Shown: positions 1 to 8,800 of the stretch, one piece after another
Layout: the number at the start of each line of letters is the position of its first letter
Position numbering within the stretch: position 1 is the first letter of the stretch
Origin: Clostridiales bacterium
GTDB taxonomy: Bacteria > Bacillota > Clostridia > Lachnospirales > Lachnospiraceae
Reading direction: 5' to 3'
DNA: 35,567 nucleotides
Assembly: GCA_021201535.1 (NCBI GenBank)
Contig: JAJQEU010000103.1
Coordinates: 1 to 35,567, forward strand
Notes under the pieces: generated by a model
What the model saw: only the letters and a program-made list of their open reading frames with translations
Database searches by the model: none
What the model was told of the DNA's origin: nothing
Position numbers and translations under genes: made by a program

Positions 1-137
1 AAACACTTCGCGCGGCAGCCTTTAAAAACCCATATTATGTTAAAAAAATAACAATGCACACAAAGCGTTCACAAAAGACAGGATAATCATAATAGTAACT
101 AAAATTTAAAAATTCGCATAAAAATGATAAATGAGAA

Positions 138-166
138 TTGCATAATTCGGCATAAAGGCATATAAT
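138..166 (+). promoter_or_regulatory. Candidate sigma-A promoter
   Basis: A perfect -10 hexamer TATAAT (161-166) lies 17 bp downstream of TTGCAT (138-143), which matches the -35 consensus only in its first three bases. The expected transcript start is near 173. The transcript would run about 115 nt before meeting the terminator at 287-312, and then the SEC-C protein gene. Confidence 0.5.
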
Positions 167-286
167 CAGGACGTATAGTAAACGGTAAAAAATATATAGT
201 GATATAGGACTTTTAAGAGTGGATGCGCACAGCCAATGCGTCGCACGTTTGGAATTGTGTCGCAAAAGTGACCGCGCTCGGTGTGA

Positions 287-312
287 GAATGCGCTAAGGC
301 GCATTCTTTTTT
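287..312 (+). terminator. Perfect intrinsic terminator before the SEC-C gene
   Basis: An 8-bp perfect stem (GAATGCGC / GCGCATTC) with the tetraloop TAAG is followed at once by six T. The T run ends where the ribosome site GAAGGAGG of the next gene begins, so the hairpin sits between the promoter at 138-166 and the gene. It either ends a short upstream RNA or works as an attenuator. The segment 221-228 (GGATGCGC) could pair with the 3' arm instead. Confidence 0.7.
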
Positions 313-331
313 GAAGGAGGAAGCATATCTT

Positions 332-2701
332 ATGGCCGGATACGTAATAAAGATAACATTAGAAAACACCAAACCGCCTGTCTGGCGGAGAGTTCTGATT
401 CCGGATGCAATCAGTTTTTACGATCTGCATTGGGTCATCCAGACAGCCTTCGGGTGGGAGAACGATCATCTGCATGACTTCAGACCGGCCGGTAGTGATT
501 TCAGGATCTCATCGAAGGAAGCAATGTCCTTTCCCGGAGATGGGTTTGATGAAGATGCTATGACGGTGGATGATTTTCTGAAAAGCAGCAGATGGATCCG
601 TTATACATACGATTTTGGCGATAACTGGCGGCATAAGATTGAGCTGGAAGGGGAAGAGCCGGATTATAGAGAAAGACATGCGGTTATCTTAAAAGCAAAG
701 GGTGATAATTTTGTGGAGGACTGCGCGTGGGATGAGAGTGCCAGAACTGTCTTTTCTCTGCTGGATGCGAATCTGGATCTGGCGGGGATGAGTTTTCCGA
801 AAAAGAAACCATCCGAAAAACAGAAAACCATCTGCGAGTATCTGCAGGATAAAAAAGAAATCGAAAATCTTTACGAGGAGACACGGCGATTACAGCGGCA
901 GCTGGAGCGCGCTGTGAAGGTAAGAGATCGGGAACTGAACGCAGATCAGAAGGAAAGCAAAATAAAGCAGCTGATCCATCAGTGGAAACTGTTCTGTGTG
1001 GGGTATGAGAATCATCAGGAGGAGATGAAAGGGACAGGTACAGACACGCATAAGGAATACGAACAGATTTCCCTGCCGGGGATTGAGGTCAGAGAAAAAA
1101 TATCCCGTGTCAGGTTGACGGATGAGTTTTTCCTGTCGGCGGAGAGTTACCGTGTAGATGTCACCCGATCAGAAAAAGAGGTCCGGCAGCTGATGGTGAA
1201 CGCATCCGCGGATGATCTGACAGATTACTGTCGATATATGGCCATTGAGAGATCCCGGTACTCCGGCAATAAAAGTAAGTCTGCAAAAGCAGAGCTTCTC
1301 ACGGAGGTCATGCGTACACATCCGGAGATTATATTTTATATTTTTTCAATCGATGAATATAAATGGATGCGGAAGGTCTGTTTCTCTCCGGCACAGGATA
1401 TAGATATATCGGAAATGATTCCGTGCGTGACCAAACTGATGGCGCTCGGGTTTGTCCGGATGAGGTTCTGGATGGAAAACGGCACGGCGGTTGCCGAACT
1501 TGAAACGGCGGCTGATCTGGAATCCATATTGCCGCGGGAGAAGGGTTCCAGGCTTGACAGATACTATCGTGTGATCGATGAGGCGGACGACGTCATATTA
1601 TCCCTCCTGCTTTTCCTCGGAAAGGCGGAACTCGATTATATTTATGAAACATACGGATACTGCCTGAAAATGTTTCCGGAAAAAGCGGATTATCTTCGTT
1701 TTATATATGGGCATTATACATTCCCGGAGCGGGCTTTCACGGGGAGGGATTACAGAGGGCAGCCGATGATTGTCCATCCGGGGCTGAATCCTCAGAAAAT
1801 TATGGAGAAATGCTTCGTTTATGAACGTGGTCTGGAGTATAAGCTTTATTCGAAATCAGAGTTGGACATCATAAGCGATGGCGTATGCTATTATTATGAT
1901 GCATGGGAATTGTATGATGCAATGCTGAGGGATTCCGCGGATATGCCGGAATCTGAAGCGGACAAAAGATTCAGTCAGGCGTTTTCCCATGTTCTGCACG
2001 GCAGTACACTGGAGGAAATCAGGCAGGAGTATACGGAGAATGCATTCAAATCCGCCGAAACCCATCTGGACAGGCGCGTTGATCTGTGGATACAGTCTAT
2101 GCAGGTCGCCATGGAGACGGCGCTCCCGATGTTTCGGGGACACAGCAGGAATGATTTGCTGGATTTGGGCCGTGATGTAAATGAAATAGCGCTTTTTTCG
2201 GAAAGGGAATGGAAAAAACCACAGAAAAGGACCTGTCTTTTTGATCTGGAACCGGAAGTACAGATAAGACTGTACCGGCTTTTTGAGGATGAGTGGGATG
2301 AAGAAGAGTCCCATGCCGAAGCATATGATGAGATTCTGGAAGAATTAGGCTGCGCAAATTACGAAGTCCGCTGGCTTCGCGTCGTGGATGAGTTGATGAT
2401 CGGCGATTACGATCGGGCTGAGTCGGAGGTCAGGGCGATCTCTGCGGAGTTGAAAGATAAAAAGCTTTTGAAATGTCTGGAAGAAATGCAGTTTTTCAGG
2501 GAAATAGCCGCGGATGCCGATGATTTTGAGAGAGAGCTGCTGTCGGCGGAAAAAGGGTCCGCCTCTGATTACTTCGGATGGGATGAACCGTCTGACACAC
2601 CGAATGTTCCCTACAGGCGTGAGACTCCGAAAATCGGGCGCAATGATCCGTGCCCCTGCGGGAGCGGAAAGAAATACAAAAAATGCTGCGGGAGGACGTG
2701 A
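332..2701 (+). CDS. pRiA4b ORF-3-like / SEC-C motif protein
   Basis: This 789-codon protein begins with a domain of the plasmid pRiA4b ORF-3-like family (roughly residues 1-150, with the typical KPPVWRR and LHDF segments). It ends in a SEC-C zinc-binding motif ([17 protein letters not shown], about the last 20 residues). The middle 600 residues are not assigned; part is charged and helical. ATG 332 is preferred because GAAGGAGG at 313-320 precedes it, whereas the in-frame TTG at 311 lies on that ribosome site. SEC-C motifs occur at the end of SecA and of many unrelated proteins and bind zinc. The biochemical role is unknown. The gene stands alone, with a promoter and terminator in front and a convergent regulator behind. 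Confidence 0.8.
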   Translation: MAGYVIKITLENTKPPVWRRVLIPDAISFYDLHWVIQTAFGWENDHLHDFRPAGSDFRISSKEAMSFPGDGFDEDAMTVDDFLKSSRWIRYTYDFGDNWRHKIELEGEEPDYRERHAVILKAKGDNFVEDCAWDESARTVFSLLDANLDLAGMSFPKKKPSEKQKTICEYLQDKKEIENLYEETRRLQRQLERAVKVRDRELNADQKESKIKQLIHQWKLFCVGYENHQEEMKGTGTDTHKEYEQISLPGIEVREKISRVRLTDEFFLSAESYRVDVTRSEKEVRQLMVNASADDLTDYCRYMAIERSRYSGNKSKSAKAELLTEVMRTHPEIIFYIFSIDEYKWMRKVCFSPAQDIDISEMIPCVTKLMALGFVRMRFWMENGTAVAELETAADLESILPREKGSRLDRYYRVIDEADDVILSLLLFLGKAELDYIYETYGYCLKMFPEKADYLRFIYGHYTFPERAFTGRDYRGQPMIVHPGLNPQKIMEKCFVYERGLEYKLYSKSELDIISDGVCYYYDAWELYDAMLRDSADMPESEADKRFSQAFSHVLHGSTLEEIRQEYTENAFKSAETHLDRRVDLWIQSMQVAMETALPMFRGHSRNDLLDLGRDVNEIALFSEREWKKPQKRTCLFDLEPEVQIRLYRLFEDEWDEEESHAEAYDEILEELGCANYEVRWLRVVDELMIGDYDRAESEVRAISAELKDKKLLKCLEEMQFFREIAADADDFERELLSAEKGSASDYFGWDEPSDTPNVPYRRETPKIGRNDPCPCGSGKKYKKCCGRT

Positions 2702-2758
2702 ACCGCATGGAACCGCACACGCAGTTTTTCTTTATCATGGATCCGAACGGCAGATTTT

Positions 2759-3385
2759 CTATTCCGGTGTATCCGGGTTCCGGGATTCTTTAAGACCTGA
2801 TCTCGCGGCTGATGTCAGAGCGTTCGGGATCGTCTCATTGATCAGGAGAGACAGATACTGTACCAGCTGCTGTTTGTCCTGCTTCTGCGGGTCGTCAATC
2901 CGCAAAAGCAGGACGCCGGCGATGGCTTCCGCGTAAAATTCACTGAGGAATGATTTGAAATCCTCCGCGACACAGAGATCCTGCGCCTGCTCAGCCTCAT
3001 CGATGCAGGAGCGCATGATGCCGATGAAATCGTTGTAAAAGAATTTTTTCAGTTCCATCCGTCCCAGAGAGTGGCAGATATTGTAGAGAAATCGTTCGTT
3101 CTCGCTGACGTAATCCAGCACAAACAGGAATGCTTCCCGGCTTTCCGAGAGCAGGTCGAACTGTCGGATGATCTCGATCGCCTCCTGCGCGAACAGCCAT
3201 TTAAGCAGATCGTAAATATCTTCGAAATGATAATAAAAAGTCTTGCGGTTTACGCCGCAGTCCGTGATGATATCCTTCACGGTGACTTTGGAAAAGGGCT
3301 TTTGGCAGGCCAGTTTTTTCAGGGAATCTGCCAGGGATTTTTTCATTTTTAAAGTAGATTCTTCGTACTTCATTTTGTATTCCAT
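2759..3385 (-). CDS. TetR/AcrR family transcriptional regulator
   Basis: About 208 residues. The N-terminal helix-turn-helix has the TetR signature ([21 protein letters not shown], with the typical FYYHF ending), and the C-terminal all-helical domain would bind a ligand or dimerise. The length is normal for the family. ATG 3385 is chosen over the GTG at 3412, which has no ribosome site; an internal ATG at 3373 is also possible, and the ribosome site of each is weak. The gene is divergent from the MMPL exporter, which is the usual arrangement for a local repressor of an export gene. A 12-codon open frame with a strong ribosome site lies just upstream (3420-3458). Effector and operator are unknown. 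Confidence 0.9.
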   Translation of the reverse strand: MEYKMKYEESTLKMKKSLADSLKKLACQKPFSKVTVKDIITDCGVNRKTFYYHFEDIYDLLKWLFAQEAIEIIRQFDLLSESREAFLFVLDYVSENERFLYNICHSLGRMELKKFFYNDFIGIMRSCIDEAEQAQDLCVAEDFKSFLSEFYAEAIAGVLLLRIDDPQKQDKQQLVQYLSLLINETIPNALTSAARSGLKESRNPDTPE

Positions 3386-3419
3386 CTTTCCCTTTTTATG
3401 ACGGAATTTCACCGGATGA

Positions 3420-3458
3420 CTATATCTTACGATTCAGATTTCGTTTTTGCAACGTCAT
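3420..3458 (-). CDS. Possible 12-codon leader peptide of the TetR gene
   Basis: On the minus strand an ATG at 3458 follows a strong ribosome site (GGGGAGGA, about 9 nt away) and opens a frame of 12 codons (MTLQKRNLNRKI) ending in TAG at 3420-3422. It is in a different frame from the regulator, whose start at 3385 has a weak ribosome site. It could be a leader peptide that couples translation, or chance. Only the strength of the ribosome site supports it. Confidence 0.3.
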   Translation of the reverse strand: MTLQKRNLNRKI

Positions 3459-3483
3459 TTTTGTATTCCTCCCCATTTGTCCA

Positions 3484-3501
3484 TCAAAATCGGGTATTTG
3501 A
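3484..3501. promoter_or_regulatory. Weak candidate operator in the TetR/exporter intergenic region
   Basis: Short inverted arms TCAAA (3484-3488) and TTTGA (3497-3501), 8 bp apart, lie just upstream of the exporter's -35 element. TetR-family operators are usually palindromes near the promoter, but these arms are short, so the call is tentative. Confidence 0.25.
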
Positions 3502-3504
3502 CCG

Positions 3505-3533
3505 TTGAATGAGACTTCTGCGGATTTTATACT
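3505..3533 (+). promoter_or_regulatory. Promoter of the MMPL exporter, probably giving a leaderless mRNA
   Basis: TTGAAT (3505-3510) and TATACT (3528-3533) are separated by exactly 17 bp. A start seven bases after the -10 element falls on position 3540, the A of the exporter's ATG. No ribosome site precedes that ATG. Confidence 0.55.
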
Positions 3534-3539
3534 GTAGGC

Positions 3540-5708
3540 ATGAAGGAATTTTACCGTGTGATTGTATACAATCCGAAAAAAATTATTTTGCTTTTTATCC
3601 TCTTCTCTGTCATCGGTGCGTTTCTGCAGAGTCTGGTGAGCGTCGATTATGACCTGAAGGATTATCTGCCGGAGGAGTCCGCTTCCACGGTATCGCTGGA
3701 AGTGATGCAGGAGGAGTTTGACAGCGGGATTCCGAACGCGCGCGTGATGGTGCGCGATGTGACGATCGCCGAGGCGCTGGATTACAAGGAACAGCTGTTA
3801 AACTGCGAGGGCGTCACGGCAGTCACCTGGCTGGACGACGCCATCGATATTCTGGAACCGGTGGAGATGGCGGATACGGGCAGCGTTGAAACCTATTATA
3901 AGGATAATACAGCCCTGTTTACCCTGACGATCGATAGGGAACAGCGGGTGGAGGCGGTGGATGCCATCCGCGAGCTGATCGGGGAGGAGAACGCGATGGA
4001 CGGGGACGCTGTTTCCTCCGCGATTTCCACTACCGGCACAATCAGCGAGATCCGGAAGATCGTCATCTTTGCCGTTCTGTTTGTGCTGGCGGTGCTGCTG
4101 CTGACGACGACATCCTGGGCGGAGCCGTTTCTGGTGCTGATCGGCCTTGGTGCGGCGGTTCTGATCAACATGGGATCGAATCTGATATTCGGGGAGATTT
4201 CCTTTGTGACGCACGCTGCCGGAGCGATTCTGCAGCTGGCGGTGTCGCTGGATTATTCTGTTTTCCTCCTGCATCGCTTTGAGGAGTGCCGGAGGACAGC
4301 GGCTGACAGGAAGAGCGCGGCGGATGAGAAGGGACGTATGGCGAGTGAGAGGAAGGCCATGCCTGACGAGCAGGGACATATGGCGAATGAGAGAGCGGGC
4401 ATGGTTGATGAGAAAGAGGCCATGGTGGAGGCTCTGTGCAGGTCTGCTTCGTCGATTTTATCGAGCGGTCTGACGACGGTGATCGGTTTTCTCGCGCTGG
4501 TGTTTATGTCCTATCGGATCGGTATGGATCTGGGGTTGGTGCTGGCGAAGGGAGTCGCCATCAGCCTTGTGACGGTTTTCGTCTTTGTGCCGGCACTGAC
4601 CGTGACAGCGTATAAATGGATAGACAAAACCCGTCACCGCAGTCTGATGCCGGATTTCCGCCGTTTCGGGCGGGTGGTCACCAGAGTCATGCTGCCGATG
4701 GTCTGCGTGTTTGCCGTACTGATCGTTCCGGGTTTTCTCGCTTCAAACCAGAGTGATTTCTATTATGGTTCTGCTTATATATATGGGGAGGATACGCAGT
4801 TTGGGCAGGATACGGCGGCCATTCAGTCTGTGTTCGGGGAAAAGGATACGTATGTGGCGATGGTGCCAGAGGGTGATACCGCGACAGAACAGGCGCTTTC
4901 TGACACATTGCGGGAGCTGCCGCAGGTGAAAAGCATTCTTTCCTATGTGGATACGGTGGGCGCGGAGATACCGTATGCCTATCTGGATGATTCCACTCTG
5001 TCGATGCTGGTCTCGGAGAACTACAGCCGGTTTGTGATCACGGTGGACGCGGATTCCGAGGGTGAGGAGACCTTTGCCCTGGTGGAAAATATCCGCGGGA
5101 TACTCGACACATATTACCCGGAAGAGAATTATCTGGCCGGCGTCGGGATCAGCGCATATGATCTGATGGATTCCATTACATCAGACATGCTGAAGGTGAA
5201 TCTCATTGCCATTATCGCGGTATTTCTGGTGCTGATTCTGACGATGCGATCCGTCTTTCTGCCGGTGATCCTGGTGCTCGGCATAGAGTCTGTAATCTGG
5301 ATTAACCTGGGAATTCCGTATTTTTCCGGCTCCTCCGTGTTCTATATCGCGTATCTGATCGTCAGTTCTATCCAGCTGGGCGCCACGGTGGATTACGCGA
5401 TCCTGTTTGCGAACCGCTATATGGAATACCGGCGGCATATGGAGAAACGGCAGGCTGTTGTGCAGACGGTTTCTTCGGTCACGGTGTCTGTGCTGACGTC
5501 CGGGTCTGTGCTGGCGGTCGTCGGCATCCTGATGGGCTTTGTGTCCTCGAACGGCGTGCTGGCACAGCTCGGCCGGTTCCTGGGGATCGGGAGCCTGCTC
5601 TCCATGGCGGTCGTATTGTTTGTACTTCCCGGACTGCTGTGTCTGTTTGATGGGTTGATTCGGCGCACGACACGGCACGCTGACTTTTATATGCACAGGG
5701 GTGTGTAA
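3540..5708 (+). CDS. MMPL/RND family membrane exporter
   Basis: The 722-residue protein has the MMPL/RND layout: a first membrane helix near residues 14-34, an extracellular domain to about 170, five helices to about 365, another helix near 388-405, a second extracellular domain, and a last block of helices at about 555-710. Such proteins use the proton gradient to move lipids or hydrophobic compounds; the substrate here is unknown. The cytoplasmic loop after the fourth helix holds three imperfect copies of a 14-residue charged repeat (residues 252-293), not something I know from the family. The divergent TetR gene and the downstream secreted heptad-repeat protein suggest one export cassette. 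The start has no ribosome site and coincides with the predicted transcription start. Confidence 0.9.
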   Translation: MKEFYRVIVYNPKKIILLFILFSVIGAFLQSLVSVDYDLKDYLPEESASTVSLEVMQEEFDSGIPNARVMVRDVTIAEALDYKEQLLNCEGVTAVTWLDDAIDILEPVEMADTGSVETYYKDNTALFTLTIDREQRVEAVDAIRELIGEENAMDGDAVSSAISTTGTISEIRKIVIFAVLFVLAVLLLTTTSWAEPFLVLIGLGAAVLINMGSNLIFGEISFVTHAAGAILQLAVSLDYSVFLLHRFEECRRTAADRKSAADEKGRMASERKAMPDEQGHMANERAGMVDEKEAMVEALCRSASSILSSGLTTVIGFLALVFMSYRIGMDLGLVLAKGVAISLVTVFVFVPALTVTAYKWIDKTRHRSLMPDFRRFGRVVTRVMLPMVCVFAVLIVPGFLASNQSDFYYGSAYIYGEDTQFGQDTAAIQSVFGEKDTYVAMVPEGDTATEQALSDTLRELPQVKSILSYVDTVGAEIPYAYLDDSTLSMLVSENYSRFVITVDADSEGEETFALVENIRGILDTYYPEENYLAGVGISAYDLMDSITSDMLKVNLIAIIAVFLVLILTMRSVFLPVILVLGIESVIWINLGIPYFSGSSVFYIAYLIVSSIQLGATVDYAILFANRYMEYRRHMEKRQAVVQTVSSVTVSVLTSGSVLAVVGILMGFVSSNGVLAQLGRFLGIGSLLSMAVVLFVLPGLLCLFDGLIRRTTRHADFYMHRGV
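4293..4418 (+). repeat. 3 x 42-bp in-frame tandem repeat in the exporter gene
   Basis: Three imperfect 42-bp units encode 14 residues each: RTAADRKSAADEKG, RMASERKAMPDEQG and HMANERAGMVDEKE. The unit is hydrophilic and helix-prone and lies in a cytoplasmic loop between membrane helices. The in-frame period suggests expansion by slippage or unequal crossing over. Confidence 0.75.
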
Positions 5709-5764
5709 GGAAATATTGCAGCTTTGCTGCATGCGCCTCTCGCGACGGGCATGAGGCTATTTCC
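5709..5764 (+). other. Structured intergenic element, possible three-way junction
   Basis: Immediately after the exporter stop codon, GGAAATA (5709-5715) can pair with TATTTCC (5758-5764). Inside are a GCAGC-TTT-GCTGC hairpin (5718-5730) and a GCCTC / GAGGC hairpin (5735-5757). No T run follows, so it is not a standard terminator. It may protect the mRNA end or separate expression of the two genes. Confidence 0.45.
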
Positions 5765-5820
5765 GCGCCTCATCAGCTGCCTTTTGCCAGAGCACGCGCC
5801 CCGAGCGACAAGTATGAGGC
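5733..5820 (+). repeat. Degenerate 25-bp direct repeat
   Basis: The 25-bp segments at 5733-5757 and 5796-5820 agree at 19 positions, sharing GCGCC, GCGAC and ATGAGGC, and are offset by 63 bp. They may be copies of a small dispersed repeat. The stretch between them and the next gene otherwise shows nothing. Confidence 0.4.
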
Positions 5821-5890
5821 AGAAGACGTTTTCATCGAGAATGTTTTATCATGGGAAATATATTCGGAAACTTGATTTTGGAAGCAAACC

Positions 5891-8296
5891 ATGAAAAAGG
5901 AGATGACAGGCTTGAAGAGAAGGACAATATTTAGGAAATGGACAGCTATGGTACTTTCGGCACTGCTTTGTATCTGCCTGCCCGTCGCGGCGATGGCAGC
6001 GGGGACAGCCGAATCCGCCGCTTCAGCGAAGGAGGAGGTCATCTATACCCGCCTGGCGGCAGACGGCTCCCCGCTCAATACGTACGTGGTCAATATCTTC
6101 TCCGGCGGAGACGTCACGGACTACGGCAGCTATTCTTCGGTGAAAATCCTGAATACGACGGATGAGATCACACAGAATAATGATAAGATCACTTTCGCCT
6201 CGTCCGCGGACAGAGTTTACTATCAGGGGGATCTTCCGGACGCGGAGCTTCCGCGGAATATTTCCGTCCGGTATTTCCTGGATGGCGAGGAGTATGCGCC
6301 GGAAGAGATTGCCGGGGCGTCCGGCGCGTTGGAGATCCGATTTGAGATAGAGAAAAATGAGAACTGCAGCAGAAGTTTCTACGATACTTACGCATTGCAG
6401 GCATCGTTTACGCTCAACACGGAGCTTTGCAGTAATATACAGGCAGAAGGCGCGACGGTCGCAAACGTGGGAAATGAAAAACAGATCACGTATACGATCC
6501 TTCCGGGAGCAGGTATTTCCGCCGTGATCACTGCGGAAGTGACAGATTTTGAGATGGATGAGGTGTCGATCAACGGCATCCGCATGAATCTTGATATAGA
6601 TATTGATGATGAGGAACTGATGGAGCAGATTGCGGAACTTAACGATGCTGTCGGGGAGATTGACGACGGAACCGGTGAGGTCGGAGACGGCGTCGGCACG
6701 CTGCGTGAGAGCGCAGAGGAGGAACTGCAGGCGGGGACGGCTGCGCTGGATGAGGGGGCCGGTGAACTGCAAAGCGGAACGGGAGCTCTGGTGAGCGGCA
6801 CAGAGGAGGTATCCGCCGGAGCGGCTGCTTTGGATGAAGGAGCCGGCGAATTACAAAGCGAAGCAGGAACTCTGGTAACCGGCGGGGAGGAGGTATCCGC
6901 CGGAACGGCTGCCCTGGCTTCCGGAGCGGACACGCTGGATGAAGGTGTCAGGTCTCTGAACAGCGGGATTTCGCAGATGCAGTCCGGCCTGGATGCTCTG
7001 AATGAACAGACGGCTGCGCTGACCGGAGGGTCCGCACAGATGAAAGCGGCGCTACAGCTGCTGCAGACGGAGCTCTCAGGGATATCCGCTTCCGCGGATG
7101 AAATTCAGGAGCTGGTATCAGCTTCATCCGCCGTGAAACAGGGGATCAGCGATCTCTCCGACGGGGCTTCGGCGCTGCAGAGCAGCATCAGTTATGAGGC
7201 ATATAAAACGGCTATGGCGGGCTATGGTCTGGATATCGACACACTTCTGGCGGGAAACGAATCGGGAGTTTCCGCGATTGAGGAGACGATTGTTCAGCTG
7301 CAGGCATTGCGCGACGCGCTGGCGGAAAGCGAATCTGCGCCCGCCATGTCGGGACTTTCCGAGGAAGCGGTGGAACAGTATTTCGCCATGCCGGGACTTT
7401 CCGCGGACACGATCGATCAGTATATCGCCCTGCTGGAACAGACGGAGACGCTGCTGAATGGGAATACGGCGGCGATTCGGGGAATGGAAAGCTATCTGAA
7501 CGCGGCGAATGCGGACACGGCGGAACTGGCAGCGGGCGCGGCGGAACTGAAAGAAAGCTATGAGGCGTTTGACGCTGCCATCGGGTCGCTGGCGGGCACG
7601 CTGACGAATCTGCTGTATGATATGACAGAATTAAAGGATGCGGTCGACACACTGGTGGAAGAATATACCGGGCTGGACTGCGGGCTTACCGCGTACACGG
7701 ACGGAGTGGCTCAGATTGTGGCCGGATACAGCCGGATCTCTGACGGCGCGGCGAGCCTCGCATCGGGGAGTTCCGAACTGGTGTCCGCAGGCAGCACGCT
7801 GTACAGCGGAACGTCGGCACTGCTGGCCGGTATAGAGGAGCTGTATGACGCTTCCGGGACGCTGAAAACGGGAAGCGGGGAACTGGCAGGCGGGACGGCG
7901 GAATTGCTGACCGGTATGACGCAGCTGTATGACGCTTCCGGGACGTTAAAGGCCGGAACCGGGGAACTGACAGCCGGGGCGGCGGAGCTTCTGACCGGCA
8001 TCGACGCGCTGTATGACGGCATCGGCGGGTTAAAAGCAGGCACGAGAGAACTCGCGGAAGAGACATCAGATATGGACAGCCGGGTGGAGGAGCAGATCAA
8101 TGAAATCCTCGACAGCATATCCGGAGGAAATGAGGCAGCGGTTTCCTTTGTGTCTGAAAAAAACACGGAGGTGAGTTCCGTGCAGTTTGTGATTCAGACA
8201 GAAGCGATTGAGGCTGCGGAACCTGAGACGGTTATGGAAGCGGAGGAGGATCTTACCTTTTGGCAGAGGATACTTCGGCTGTTCGGGCTGTATTAA
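5891..8296 (+). CDS. Secreted X3-Leu-X2-Gly heptad-repeat protein, exporter partner
   Basis: The protein (801 residues from ATG 5891) has a signal peptide (about residues 15-37, ending AAMAAG), a beta-rich N-terminal region to about 235, and long stretches of Leu/Gly heptads of the kind found in YhgE/Pip-type proteins (about 250-400 and 610-720). Two regions contain 28-residue tandem units. The C-terminus is a short aromatic, basic tail (FWQRILRLFGLY) without a full membrane helix. A TTG at 5912 with AAGGAG 9 nt upstream is a plausible alternative start giving a 794-residue product. Heptad proteins of this type often sit beside MMPL exporters, so it may form a periplasm-like stalk or wall-spanning partner; that role is inferred. 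Confidence 0.8.
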   Translation: MKKEMTGLKRRTIFRKWTAMVLSALLCICLPVAAMAAGTAESAASAKEEVIYTRLAADGSPLNTYVVNIFSGGDVTDYGSYSSVKILNTTDEITQNNDKITFASSADRVYYQGDLPDAELPRNISVRYFLDGEEYAPEEIAGASGALEIRFEIEKNENCSRSFYDTYALQASFTLNTELCSNIQAEGATVANVGNEKQITYTILPGAGISAVITAEVTDFEMDEVSINGIRMNLDIDIDDEELMEQIAELNDAVGEIDDGTGEVGDGVGTLRESAEEELQAGTAALDEGAGELQSGTGALVSGTEEVSAGAAALDEGAGELQSEAGTLVTGGEEVSAGTAALASGADTLDEGVRSLNSGISQMQSGLDALNEQTAALTGGSAQMKAALQLLQTELSGISASADEIQELVSASSAVKQGISDLSDGASALQSSISYEAYKTAMAGYGLDIDTLLAGNESGVSAIEETIVQLQALRDALAESESAPAMSGLSEEAVEQYFAMPGLSADTIDQYIALLEQTETLLNGNTAAIRGMESYLNAANADTAELAAGAAELKESYEAFDAAIGSLAGTLTNLLYDMTELKDAVDTLVEEYTGLDCGLTAYTDGVAQIVAGYSRISDGAASLASGSSELVSAGSTLYSGTSALLAGIEELYDASGTLKTGSGELAGGTAELLTGMTQLYDASGTLKAGTGELTAGAAELLTGIDALYDGIGGLKAGTRELAEETSDMDSRVEEQINEILDSISGGNEAAVSFVSEKNTEVSSVQFVIQTEAIEAAEPETVMEAEEDLTFWQRILRLFGLY
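6728..6949 (+). repeat. 84-bp tandem units, first heptad block
   Basis: Two 28-residue units (residues 280-307 and 308-335) plus a partial third share the pattern AGxAALDEGAGELQS. Each is four heptads long, and the DNA similarity is high enough to indicate recent duplication. Confidence 0.65.
7829..8062 (+). repeat. 84-bp tandem units, second heptad block
   Basis: Two 28-residue units starting at residues 647 and 675 share LYDASGTLK, GELxxG and AELLTG. A shorter third copy starts at 703. The period is again four heptads. Confidence 0.7.
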
Positions 8297-8300
8297 AGGT

Positions 8301-8336
8301 CGAGTAGACGTGCCCAGTAAGGGGTATGTCTACTCG
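8301..8336 (+). terminator. Perfect 9-bp hairpin after the heptad-repeat gene
   Basis: CGAGTAGAC and GTCTACTCG enclose an 18-nt loop that contains CCC and GGG able to pair further. It begins 5 nt after the stop codon. There is no T run, so it may be a weak terminator, an mRNA-stabilising structure or the mark of a former mobile element. Confidence 0.4.
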
Positions 8337-8611
8337 TATAGAATGTTACTTTTCACGAGGTGGGGAAAGGGGTTTGTATTTTCGTAAAGAAAGTACCAAA
8401 ATGATAAGCGTGAGAAAAAATCCACAGGCTTCGGGGAAAATACGGACGAAAACAACAAAAAGAGCAAATCAAGGGTGGCGTGGCTTTGCTCCTGCAAGCC
8501 AGTGTTGATATACTTTATCTTCAACCATATCACTATAGGTGGTAACTCAGTTCCCCGCCCCGTGACAAGTAACTATAGAATTTTCTATTTGGGCTGTATT
8601 AAATTTTCTCG

Positions 8612-8640
8612 TTGAATATCGAATGCCGCTGTGTTATTCT
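8612..8640 (+). promoter_or_regulatory. Candidate promoter of the MNT/HEPN operon
   Basis: TTGAAT (8612-8617) and TATTCT (8635-8640) are spaced by 17 bp. The transcript would start near 8647, about 137 nt before the antitoxin ATG, and would include the duplicated relic at 8720-8800. Confidence 0.45.
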
Positions 8641-8719
8641 ATAAGAAATGACATTAAGTCGTTTCCTTTGCGCCAGATCATGTATCAGATTTGAAAACAA
8701 CTGCCGGGAGTGGGAATTA

Positions 8720-8800
8720 TTTAAAAAATGGGCTTTGAATTACCCGTTTTACGCAGATGTAAGCAGAGAAGGAGTTGTTTTGTATGACGCAGCACGATGA
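8720..8800 (+). pseudogene. Duplicated 3' end of the MNT gene plus first codons of HEPN
   Basis: This 81-bp stretch matches 9045-9125 at 78 of 81 positions (differences at 8773, 8795 and 8798). In the matching frame it encodes the last 25 residues of the MNT protein (from FKKWALNYPFY to VVLYDAA) and then runs on by one codon, because the stop TGA is CGA here. It also supplies the ribosome site and the first codons of the intact MNT gene. No further MNT sequence is recognisable upstream, so it is a relic. Confidence 0.8.

Larger units (their letters stand above)
8297..8719. other. Gene-poor stretch between the export cassette and the MNT/HEPN locus
   Basis: No convincing gene is seen in about 420 bp. 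The stretch holds a perfect hairpin (8301-8336), a second hairpin TGGCTT / AAGCCA (8481-8501), and the promoter at 8612-8640. An open frame on the plus strand (8326-8508) and one on the minus strand (8330-8533) have no ribosome site or recognisable family. Base composition is more AT-rich than the flanking genes, consistent with decayed or acquired DNA. Confidence 0.4.

Noticed and set aside
2707-2793. A 28-codon frame (MEPHTQFFF to GSGIL) after the SEC-C gene.
   Set aside because: It overlaps the end of the TetR gene, has no clear ribosome site and no match to a known protein.
8326-8508. A 60-codon plus-strand frame and an overlapping minus-strand frame in the gene-poor stretch.
   Set aside because: Neither has a ribosome site, a recognisable domain or codon use like the neighbouring genes.
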